DNA of 46,020 nucleotides, taken from contig JAIXVE010000166.1 in assembly GCA_027483175.1 (NCBI GenBank), positions 1-46,020 of the forward strand, read 5' to 3'. Shown here one piece after another: positions 15,620-24,559 of the stretch (positions are counted from its first letter, which is position 1; every line of letters starts with the position of its first letter). Source of the stretch: Verrucomicrobiaceae bacterium (lineage in GTDB: Bacteria > Verrucomicrobiota > Verrucomicrobiia > Verrucomicrobiales > V1-33). The translations under genes and the position numbers were made by a program. A model generated the notes under the pieces. It made no database searches, was not told the DNA's origin, and saw nothing but the letters and a program-made list of their open reading frames with translations.

Positions 15620-15702
15620 GGCGGTGGACTCAGGCGGATGTTTTCGGATTCGACCGCTGGAAGCCGGGATTTGTTCGAGAAGGTGATCAGGAGGGATGGC
15701 CG
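15617..15702 (-). repeat. Shared gene leader, copy 2
   Basis: Divergent copy of the leader upstream of the 15619 gene, with CGGATTCGACCGCTGGAAGC in the middle. Compared with copy 1 the distance to the ATG is much shorter, and the gene start lies in the leader's proximal part. Confidence 0.5.
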
Positions 15703-15767
15703 GCTGGTTTCTCGCGGGCATGCTCCCTTGGATGTCTGCCATCGGGTTGGCTGGAGTGTCTGTCAGG

Positions 15768-16190
15768 TTATGTTGCCGGAGCGGCTGTGAACCGTGAGGA
15801 AATGTCGACCCGGTGGTAACGGAGAGGAAAACTGCGACTTTCGATGAACTGTCGAATGATGAGACGAGCATCCCTCATGGCAAGGACCTGAGTCTCATCG
15901 ACAGTAACAACTGCGGTGGATGACTCGACATCCACTGTCACGCCGGTAGGAATGCCCTTCCCGAAGACCCAATGCGTGAAGGCACCGCCAGGTGAGACCT
16001 CTCGGGCTTCGACAGTCAGCCTGGTCTTGGATCCAAAGCACTGAACGTAGCTTGAGTCTGAGAGCTCGAAGATGGCAAAAGGCCGCCTTGTGGGTTCCAG
16101 GTAGCCCAGCAGTGAGTTCGCGGAGTCCCAATCCCGGATTTTCCATCCGGGCGAGTCTGTGCGAGAGTAATGAACCGGTTCAGGAAACAC
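15768..16190 (-). CDS. Hypothetical soluble protein, 140 aa
   Basis: No signal peptide or membrane helix. The central part reads FELSDSSYVQCFGSKTRLTVEAREV then FTHWVFGKG, a beta-rich core that recalls small uncharacterised bacterial proteins, some with immunity-like roles; this is recollection only. The start is GTG at 16190 with no strong ribosome-binding site, so it is uncertain. It lies between an RraB-like gene upstream and a membrane ORFan downstream on the same strand. Lower GC than core genes. Confidence 0.5.
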   Translation of the reverse strand: MFPEPVHYSRTDSPGWKIRDWDSANSLLGYLEPTRRPFAIFELSDSSYVQCFGSKTRLTVEAREVSPGGAFTHWVFGKGIPTGVTVDVESSTAVVTVDETQVLAMRDARLIIRQFIESRSFPLRYHRVDISSRFTAAPAT

Positions 16191-16309
16191 GAAGTGCTAT
16201 GCGGTTGGGCGTTCGAACGCAGCCATCAGGCATGGCCGTGCTGACGCTGAGACGTTCAGAAGGTGGTGGCATGGGAAATTCATTGCGGTCCGGTGCAATG
16301 GGAAAGGGC

Positions 16310-16795
16310 TTATCGACCGGGGGATGGGGGTGCCTTCGCTGGTTGAGGAGCCGGGCTGGAGCCGACATCCCAACCGTCATAAACCGTGCTGCCGTTGTTA
16401 GCGATCAGAGATCGCAATTCCGATTCCCTTTCGTAGAGTGATTCGGGTGTGTGGATCTCGATTTTCTCGACATGGAGCCACCATCGCTCCTTCGGATCGT
16501 CCTGATAAATGTTCGCTAACCGGTATCCTTTCGTCTCGAGTTCCCTGGACAAAGGTATCAATGGTTCCCTTGCTGGGTTGTTGAAAAAGAAGCCCCACAG
16601 CAGATTGCCTTTGAAGTCCCACTTGGTCTTCTGTGCTGCATCTGCGAACATCTGGTGCAACCTGGCAAGCCGCTCAGCCCGGGGGTCGGGAGTCTGATTG
16701 TGCCTGGTGCCGTTCCTGACGATGAGGAATGCCCCCGCGAACAAGATGAAGATCAGAGCAAGCTGATTCTGGTTCACGGGTTTTGGGGGGTTCAT
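16310..16795 (-). CDS. Membrane-anchored RraB-like protein
   Basis: 161 residues. An N-terminal helix at about 11-27 is followed by a soluble domain with ELETKGYRL, WWLHVEKIEIHTPESLYERE and a C-terminal YDGWDVG. This resembles the RraB domain, known as a regulator that binds RNase E, in the order GY, W, Y-D-G-W. Relatives of this type are usually soluble, so the membrane helix is unusual. A Pro-rich tail ends the protein. It has the third copy of the shared leader upstream. The RraB assignment is by motif only, and a role in RNA turnover here is inference. Confidence 0.5.
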   Translation of the reverse strand: MNPPKPVNQNQLALIFILFAGAFLIVRNGTRHNQTPDPRAERLARLHQMFADAAQKTKWDFKGNLLWGFFFNNPAREPLIPLSRELETKGYRLANIYQDDPKERWWLHVEKIEIHTPESLYERESELRSLIANNGSTVYDGWDVGSSPAPQPAKAPPSPGR

Positions 16796-16912
16796 GTACT
16801 GAGGGGAACAAGATTGTTATGACCGTGAACTCCGGCAGAGGTTTTGAGATTCGACCGCCGGAGGCTGGGGTTTTTCGGATGATATGGCCGGGAGGACGTG
16901 CCGGCAAGGCGG
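16796..16912 (-). repeat. Shared gene leader, copy 3
   Basis: Upstream of the 16795 gene. It contains GAGATTCGACCGCCGGAGGC and CGGATGATATGGCCGGGAGG (plus-strand reading), closely matching copy 1 over about 80 bases, including an AACAAGATTGTTATGACC-like proximal part. The region 16796-17548 holds no gene; beyond this leader it contains the repeats listed below. Confidence 0.6.
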
Positions 16913-16987
16913 GGAAATGGGGAGGCGAGGGGGGGACGGGGAAGGGGAGGGAAGTGAGAAGTGAGAAGTGAGATTGGCTTGTTGGGA

Positions 16988-17061
16988 GGGGGCCGCGAGT
17001 GGTGCCGCGGGACCTCCGCCTACTAACTGGTCGTCCCTATGGGACGTGTTGGGGCGGAGGG
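16988..17061. repeat. Palindrome repeat GGTCGTCCC-TAT-GGGACG
   Basis: CGTCCC and GGGACG face each other around TAT at 17030-17044, preceded by GCCGCGAGTGG...CCGCGGGACC and ACTAACTGG. Near-identical arrangements lie at 17410-17470 and 18975-19035. Confidence 0.65.
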
Positions 17062-17103
17062 GGCGAGCGGGTTGGGAGGGCGGGGATAGGGATTTTGGGT
17101 TGA

Positions 17104-17139
17104 GGGGTCACAGGCAAGATGCCCGTGCCACTTTGGTTG
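17104..17139. repeat. Dispersed repeat, GGTCACAGGCAGGATG type, copy 2
   Basis: Reads GGTCACAGGCAAGATGCCCG then TGCCACTTTG. It matches copy 1 and copy 4 closely and lies just upstream of the ACCACGAATG repeat. Confidence 0.7.
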
Positions 17140-17153
17140 GGGTGGAGGATTTG

Positions 17154-17210
17154 GGACCACGAATGTCACGAATGGGCAAGAATGGATGCTCGAATGGGAG
17201 GGGCGAGTGG
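17154..17210. repeat. ACCACGAATG repeat, copy 1
   Basis: GGGACCACGAATGTCACGAA, then TGGGCA-AGAATG, a variable bit, and CGAATGGGAGGGGCGAG. The same order recurs at 18864-18920 and 19052-19105. It contains ACGAATG as a short internal direct repeat. From memory, equivalent sequences translate as VPIRDIRG in spurious ORFs of PVC bacteria. Confidence 0.75.
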
Positions 17211-17409
17211 AATCATGGGAGAGGGCCGAGCTGGGGCTCCGCGTTCTCGGGGGGGCTTGTTGGGAGGGGGCTTGGAGGCGCACTCCGTGCGCGGGGAGAG
17301 CTGTAATGCTGACAGCAGTCCAGAGCCTGCGGCTGCTTGTTTGGAGGGGGGGGGCCGAGGGGGACCTCGGTGTGCCCGGGCTTGTGGGGAGAGGGCTTGA
17401 GGGTGCCGC

Positions 17410-17465
17410 GGGCGGCTTGCGGTACGCGCCGGTTGGTTACCGGGCGTCCCTGCGGGACGGGGTTT
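17410..17465. repeat. Palindrome repeat GGGCGTCCC-TGC-GGGACG
   Basis: Carries CGTCCC and GGGACG around TGC, with GCGCCGGTTGGTTACC upstream in place of CTACTAACCGG. Same family as the copies at 16988 and 18972. Confidence 0.55.
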
Positions 17466-17548
17466 GGTGGGTATTCCACCGCGGGAATCGGTGCGGGAAC
17501 GTTATAATGGAACTCCGTGGGGATTTTTGTGTCGGTGGATGAGGTTCT

Positions 17549-18595
17549 TCAGGGTGTTTGCGGGCGACCGCTGTTGCCTGATTCATCGTGGAGGCTGGCG
17601 TTTTGAAATTGACTCTTCCACGCTTTGATTTCTTCAGCTTCTGAGGTGCGATCAAGGTGATTGATGAACTGAAGCAGAATGGCATCCTTCCTACTGCTTG
17701 GCGGGAGGGTGTTCAGGTAGCGGGACAATTCTTCTGAAGATGCGTGAAACCAGATGCGAACGTAGCTTTTCAGGAGGTCCTGATTGACTTTGGAATTCTC
17801 GCCAGAAAGGACTATATCGAGGCCTTTTTCGGGATCCTCGGCGTAGAGTGTGCCAGCAACCAGAGAGGAGATTTCCGGAGAAGGAGGAGAATCTGGCGTC
17901 TCGCGAAGGCGTGATAGGGCGGTTGCTACATCGGTCCGAGCCAAGCCTGTTATGAAGTTCTCGTTCGCCTGGCGCCGCGACCAATCAGGCATTGTGGCTA
18001 GCAGGGCATCAAATTTACTGACCGCACCTTCTTTTCCCATGGTCTGATAACGCGAAGTATCAATCATCGTCCGCCACCCCACGGGCATGGAGTCCGCCAA
18101 GTTGGCCAATTCATCCGACGTAAGGCGCCCAAGCGCAGATTGAACAGCTGCGTTCAGCGTGGAACGGAACTCAAGATTTACATCACCAATACCATCAAAT
18201 AGTATCCTGAGCGACTCGAACTTGTGACAGGCCCATATGGCTTGCGCATATAAAACATACTTATCCTCACCTTCTGGTAATGCCTTCAGTAATTCGACCG
18301 CAAGACGAGGATTCGTTTCGCCCAGGAACCCGAATGCTTCCAGTAACACGCGCCCTCTGTCCCCTCCCTTGTATTGATCGCAGATGAGTTGGTAGATAGT
18401 CTTTCCGTCCTTTACCCCGGATTCGTTGATGAGTCTTTCAGCCGCGCCAATGAGCGGCTTCTTGCCAGGTTCACTGACGCGACCGCTGCTTTTCTGGGGG
18501 ATGCTCGGTGCGTTCACCTGAGCGTTTCCGTTGGAGGTTTTGGTGTCGCAGGAAATCAAGCATAGGCACAGTGAGGCGCTGGCGAGAGTTCTCAT
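17549..18595 (-). CDS. Hypothetical lipoprotein with helical repeats
   Basis: 348 residues. The signal sequence MRTLASASLCLCLISC ends with a lipobox (L-I-S-C, lipidated C16). The mature part is alpha-helical, with repeating units of about 35-40 residues (LAVELLKALPEGEDKYVLYA, ELANLADSMPVGWRTMI, DVATALSRLRETPDSP), consistent with a superhelical protein-binding scaffold. ATG at 18595 is chosen over upstream codons because it opens the signal peptide. Similar lipoproteins occur in Verrucomicrobia (recalled). It heads the minus-strand island and is flanked on both sides by repeat clusters. Confidence 0.7.
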   Translation of the reverse strand: MRTLASASLCLCLISCDTKTSNGNAQVNAPSIPQKSSGRVSEPGKKPLIGAAERLINESGVKDGKTIYQLICDQYKGGDRGRVLLEAFGFLGETNPRLAVELLKALPEGEDKYVLYAQAIWACHKFESLRILFDGIGDVNLEFRSTLNAAVQSALGRLTSDELANLADSMPVGWRTMIDTSRYQTMGKEGAVSKFDALLATMPDWSRRQANENFITGLARTDVATALSRLRETPDSPPSPEISSLVAGTLYAEDPEKGLDIVLSGENSKVNQDLLKSYVRIWFHASSEELSRYLNTLPPSSRKDAILLQFINHLDRTSEAEEIKAWKSQFQNASLHDESGNSGRPQTP

Positions 18596-18863
18596 CGGGA
18601 TCCGGGCTGAGTGGAGGGTGGCGAATGGTTGGACGGGGATCCGGGTGCGGGTGATCTTGCGGTGAGCTAGCCTGAGATGGGAAGCGGGTAGATTGATCAC
18701 GAGGTTGATTCGGGAGAAGTGATCGTGGTGACGGTGAGTGGTGGGGGGCAGCAGTCGACTGATGGAAACTTTGGTTTTCTGCTGACAATATCATGAGGAG
18801 GAGTTTGCGTCAAACTGGAGAGTGGGGTGGCGCGCTAGGGATGGGGGCAGTGGGGCGGGGGGG

Positions 18864-18922
18864 GGACCACGAATGTCACGAATGGGCACGAGTGAATTCT
18901 CGAATGGGAGGGGCGAGCGGGT
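18864..18922. repeat. ACCACGAATG repeat, copy 2
   Basis: Contains ACCACGAATGTCACGAATGG, GCACGAGTGAATTCTCGAAT and GGGAGGGGCGAG. Copy 3 begins 188 bases later, so the two copies with the palindromes between them form a larger near-duplication. Confidence 0.8.
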
Positions 18923-18929
18923 TGGCAGA

Positions 18930-19040
18930 GGGGAACCCCGTACGGGGTTCTGTGTTATGGTTGTTTGAACCGGGGGTGCCGCGAGTGGCTCGCGGGACCC
19001 CCGGCTACTAACCGGTCGTCCCTACGGGACGGTTTTGGGG
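18930..19040. repeat. Palindrome cluster AACCCC-GTAC-GGGGTT and CGTCCC-TAC-GGGACG
   Basis: AACCCCGTACGGGGTT at 18934-18949 is followed by CTGTGTTATGG, a GGGGGTGCCGCGAGTGG segment and GGTCGTCCCTACGGGACG. The first half recurs at 19271-19330. The gap 18596-19462 has no supported gene. Confidence 0.75.
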
Positions 19041-19051
19041 TGCAGGATTTG

Positions 19052-19108
19052 GGACCACGAATGTCACGAATGGGCACGAATGAATTCTCGAATGGGATGG
19101 GCGAGTGG
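19052..19108. repeat. ACCACGAATG repeat, copy 3
   Basis: GGACCACGAATGTCACGAAT, GGGCACGAATGAATTCTCG and AATGGGATGGGCGAG. Nearest copy is 18864. Confidence 0.8.
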
Positions 19109-19125
19109 GTTGGGCGAGCGGTGCT

Positions 19126-19224
19126 CTGGGCTGGTATGCGGCGTTCCTTCAGAACGCGGTGGGTGAGGTGGTGGCGAACCCAGAGCGTTGCTCTGGGCTG
19201 GTATGCGGTGTCCCGTTGGGACAC
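19126..19224. repeat. Double palindrome repeat, copy B, with a variant half-unit
   Basis: A half-unit (GCTCTGGGCTGGTATGCG then GCGTTC-CTTCA-GAACGC) precedes the full pair CCCAGAGC-GTT-GCTCTGGG and GTGTCCC-GTT-GGGACAC at 19179-19224. The two units share GGCTGGTATGCGG but carry different second palindromes, so stem sequences change while symmetry is kept. Confidence 0.8.
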
Positions 19225-19270
19225 GGGGCGGTGAGGCGCACTCCGTTAGGAGAGGGGGCGGGTTGGGAGA

Positions 19271-19330
19271 GGGGGAACTCCGTACGGGGTTCTGTGTTAT
19301 GGTTTTGGGTACCGGGGGTGCCGCGAGTGG
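19271..19330. repeat. Palindrome repeat AACTCC-GTAC-GGGGTT, second copy
   Basis: Matches 18930-18985: GGGGGAACTCCGTACGGGG, TTCTGTGTTATGG, then ACCGGGGGTGCCGCGAGTGG. Here one arm has AACTCC, breaking one pair of the stem. Confidence 0.7.
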
Positions 19331-19360
19331 TCACAGGCGGGATGGTTGTGCCACTTTGGG
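19328..19360. repeat. Dispersed repeat, GGTCACAGGCAGGATG type, copy 3 (diverged)
   Basis: Reads GTGGTCACAGGCGGGATGG then TTGTGCCACTTTGG. It is the most diverged of the four copies and directly abuts the previous palindrome. Confidence 0.6.
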
Positions 19361-19368
19361 GGCAAGAG

Positions 19369-19420
19369 AAATCCCGCCGACCCTGGGATGGCGTGGGCCA
19401 TCGCGGGGCGGGCGGGATTT
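19369..19420 (-). terminator. Long hairpin past the PVC dehydrogenase gene
   Basis: AAATCCCGCC and GGCGGGATTT form a perfect 10-bp stem with an inner ATGGC/GCCAT stem. It lies 43-94 bases past the stop of the minus-strand gene ending at 19463. On the plus strand the stem is followed by T5; on the minus strand by only TTT, so direction is ambiguous. Confidence 0.45.
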
Positions 19421-19462
19421 TTGTGAGGGGGGGCGCGGGTAGATGCCGCGCGTCAGGTTAGG

Positions 19463-21886
<2,424 letters not shown>

Positions 21887-22047
21887 GAAAGAGGTGGGTA
21901 AGGGATGAGGAGCGCTGGCGGCTTGGCCGGGCGCGGCCGGACAGATACGGAGCGAGGGGCGGGGTCGTTTCAGGGGTGGGGGGAGGAACTGGGTTCAGGA
22001 AGAGAGCCTGCGGTTGCTGCGGGGGTCGGGATGGGGGAGAGGGTGGG

Positions 22048-22749
22048 ATGGAAACTGAGACTGGCGAAGAGAGAGATGAAGAGAGAGATGAGGCGACGGG
22101 CGTGGTGCCGCTGACGTTTGCGGAGGCGCGGGTGCTGGGGTGTCTGATTGAGAAGGAGCTGACGACGCCGGAGTATTATCCTTTGACGTCGGGGGCGCTG
22201 ACGGCGGCGTGCAATCAGAAGAGCAATCGGGATCCGGTGGTGGAGTGGGATGAGCGGGAGGTGATGGAGACGGTGGAGAGCCTGAGGTTGAGGAAGCTGG
22301 TGCTGATGCAGCGGTTGTCTGGGGCGCGGGTGCCGAAGTACCGGCATGCGTTTCACGAGGTTTACGGGGGAGTGGACGGGGCGATGAAGGCGGTGCTGTG
22401 CGAGTTGCTGGTGAGGAACGTGCAGACGTTCGGGGAATTGCGGACGAGGGCGGGGCGGATGCATGCGTTCGGGGATCTGGAGGCGGTGGAGGCGACGGTG
22501 CAGCGCCTGGTGGATTATCCTGGTGGGGGATTGGTGGTGGTGCTGCCGCCGGGTGGGGGGCGTCGGGTGAAGGCGGTGGCGCATACGCTTTCCGGGCCGG
22601 TGGAGGTTGGGGCGGAGACGGTGCCGGTGGTGGTGCCGGTGTCGGTGGATGGCTGGCGGGAGCGGATGGAGGGGGAGATCGGGGAGTTGCGGGAGCTGGT
22701 GGAGCGGTTGCGTGCGGAGGTGGCGGAGTTGCGTGCGGTTATTGAGTGA
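22048..22749 (+). CDS. YceH family (DUF480) protein
   Basis: 233 residues. The DUF480 signature is clear: ARVLGCLIEKELTTPEYYPL then LTAACNQKSNRDPVVEW, the two-winged-helix fold of the YceH family. The C-terminus is a coiled coil (GEIGELRELVERLRAEVAEL). The function in bacteria is unknown. Near the N-terminus a short DNA tandem repeat (GAAGAGAGAGAT twice, near 22067-22090) codes for ERDEERDE. ATG at 22048 was chosen, as the upstream part is Gly/Cys-rich low-quality sequence. The next gene follows after 62 bases. Confidence 0.85.
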   Translation: METETGEERDEERDEATGVVPLTFAEARVLGCLIEKELTTPEYYPLTSGALTAACNQKSNRDPVVEWDEREVMETVESLRLRKLVLMQRLSGARVPKYRHAFHEVYGGVDGAMKAVLCELLVRNVQTFGELRTRAGRMHAFGDLEAVEATVQRLVDYPGGGLVVVLPPGGGRRVKAVAHTLSGPVEVGAETVPVVVPVSVDGWRERMEGEIGELRELVERLRAEVAELRAVIE

Positions 22750-22811
22750 GGCGATGGTTGCAGCGGGAGAATCAATGCGGGTTGAGGGACGGGCGGGGCG
22801 AGCGGGTGGGG

Positions 22812-24545
22812 ATGACGACGACGCTTTTATCTGACAAACTGGTGGTGGCGGAAGCGGGTGAGGGGAGGCGAGCGGAGATTTTCCGGTTCCGGCATGAGGT
22901 GTATGCTAGTGAATTGGGGCAGCATGCGGAGAATGAGATGGGGGAATTGCGGGACGGGCTGGATGGGAGGAATGTGTATCTGGTGGTGGAGCGCGGGGGT
23001 GAGCTGGCTGGGTTTGTGAGTGTGACGCCGCCGACGGCGGGGATGTACTCGGTGGATAAGTATTTCCGGCGCGGGGAGCTGCCGTTCGGGGTGGATGGTT
23101 GGACGTGGGAGATCCGGCTGCTGACGGTGAGGCGGGAGGAACGGGGTTCGGAGGTGGCGCTGCTGCTGATGCTGGCGGCGTTCCGGTGGGTGGAATCGCG
23201 CGGGGGGAGACGGGTGATGGCGATTGGGAGGAAGGAAGTGGCGGGGATGTATGAGAAGGCGGGGATGCGGGGGTGCGGGATGGAGGTGGCGGCTGGGGAG
23301 GTGAGGTATGAGCTGATGACGGCGGAGGTTGGGGAGATTCGGGGCGTGGTGGACGGGATGGAGCAGGTGGTGAGGCGACTAGAGGGCGGGTGCGAGTGGC
23401 GGCTGGATGTGCCGATGCGGCGACCGGCTGCGTGTTTTCACGGAGGGGCATTTTTCGAGGCGGTGGGGCCGAGGTTTGACGATCTGGGGAGGGCGGCGGG
23501 GATCATCAATGCGGATGTGCTGGACGCGTGGTATCCTCCGGCTCCGGCGGTGGTGGAGACCCTGCGGGAGCATTTGCCGTGGCTGCTGAGGACGTCGCCG
23601 CCGACGGGTTGCGAGGGATTGGTGGAGGCGATTGCGGCGGCACGGGGGTTGCCGGGAGGGAGTGTGCTGGCGGGGGCGGGGTCGTCGGATCTGATTTTCC
23701 GGGCGTTCCGGACGTGGTTGAGGAAGGGTTCGCGGGTACTGATTCTGGATCCGACGTATGGCGAGTATGCGCACGTGCTGGAGCGGGTGATTGGGTGCGA
23801 GGTGGTGCGGCTGCGGTTGGGGCGGGAGAATGGTTGGGAGGTGGATCCGGTGGCGTTGAGGGCGGCGCTGGCGGAGGATCTGGAGCTGGCGGTGATTGTG
23901 AATCCGAACAGTCCGACGGGACGATTGATCCCGGTGGAGGTGCTGCGGGGGATCCTTGCGGGGGTGCCGAGGCGGACGCGGGTGTGGGTGGACGAGACCT
24001 ACACGGATTTCTGCGGGCCTGGGGAGACGGTGGAGCGGGACGCGGTGGGGTCGGCGAATGTGGTGGTGTGCAAATCGATGTCGAAGGCGTATGCATTGAG
24101 CGGGGCGCGGGTGGCGTATCTGGCGGCTGGGGCGCATCAGTTGGAGGGATTGAGGGCGGTGACGCCGCCGTGGGTGGTGAGCCTGCCGGCGCAGGTGGCG
24201 GCGGTGCGGGCGCTGGAATCGCCGGAGTATTATGCGGGCCGTTGGGCGGAGACGGGGAGGTTGCGGGAGGCGCTGGCGGCGGCGCTGCGTGGGTTTGGGT
24301 GGCGGGTGCTGCCGGGGAGTGCGAATTTTCTGCTGTGCGAGTTGCCGGAGGATGGGCCGACGGCGGCGGAGGTGGTGCGGGGGAGTCGGGTGCGGGGGTT
24401 GTTTCTGAGGGATGCGAAGGCGATGGGGAGAGGGATGGGGGAGAGGATGCTGCGGGTGGCGGTGAAGAGTGGCGGGGAGAATGCGGCGATGGTGGGGATT
24501 CTCGGGGCGGTGCTGGCGGAGGTTGACGTGCGGTGGGTGGTCTGA
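22812..24545 (+). CDS. Fusion of GNAT/autoinducer-synthase-like acyltransferase and class I/II aminotransferase
   Basis: 577 residues in two domains. Residues 10-175 resemble a GNAT-fold N-acyltransferase of autoinducer-synthase-like type: FRFRHEVYASELGQH at 25-38, VYLVVERGGELAGFVSVTPP and EIRLLTVRREERGSEVALLL as the acyl-CoA-binding region. Residues 230-577 are a PLP aminotransferase of the histidinol-phosphate type: NPNSPTG at 364-370, VDETYTDF with D394 and Y397, and the PLP lysine K425 in KSMSKAYALSGARVAYL. Both active-site sets appear intact. ATG at 22812 follows GGTGGGG; the longer frame overlaps YceH. A joint role, such as transamination and N-acylation of the same amino compound, is inference. 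Confidence 0.75.
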   Translation: MTTTLLSDKLVVAEAGEGRRAEIFRFRHEVYASELGQHAENEMGELRDGLDGRNVYLVVERGGELAGFVSVTPPTAGMYSVDKYFRRGELPFGVDGWTWEIRLLTVRREERGSEVALLLMLAAFRWVESRGGRRVMAIGRKEVAGMYEKAGMRGCGMEVAAGEVRYELMTAEVGEIRGVVDGMEQVVRRLEGGCEWRLDVPMRRPAACFHGGAFFEAVGPRFDDLGRAAGIINADVLDAWYPPAPAVVETLREHLPWLLRTSPPTGCEGLVEAIAAARGLPGGSVLAGAGSSDLIFRAFRTWLRKGSRVLILDPTYGEYAHVLERVIGCEVVRLRLGRENGWEVDPVALRAALAEDLELAVIVNPNSPTGRLIPVEVLRGILAGVPRRTRVWVDETYTDFCGPGETVERDAVGSANVVVCKSMSKAYALSGARVAYLAAGAHQLEGLRAVTPPWVVSLPAQVAAVRALESPEYYAGRWAETGRLREALAAALRGFGWRVLPGSANFLLCELPEDGPTAAEVVRGSRVRGLFLRDAKAMGRGMGERMLRVAVKSGGENAAMVGILGAVLAEVDVRWVV

Positions 24546-24559
24546 CAAGGATGGCGGGT

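Noticed and set aside
16930-19460. Possible CRISPR array from many short repeats
   Set aside because: Repeat units differ in type and spacing, there are no constant-length spacers, and no cas genes are in the window.
22812-23330. True acyl-homoserine-lactone synthase
   Set aside because: The GNAT half only resembles the autoinducer-synthase fold; the sequence does not carry the full LuxI signature and is fused to an aminotransferase.
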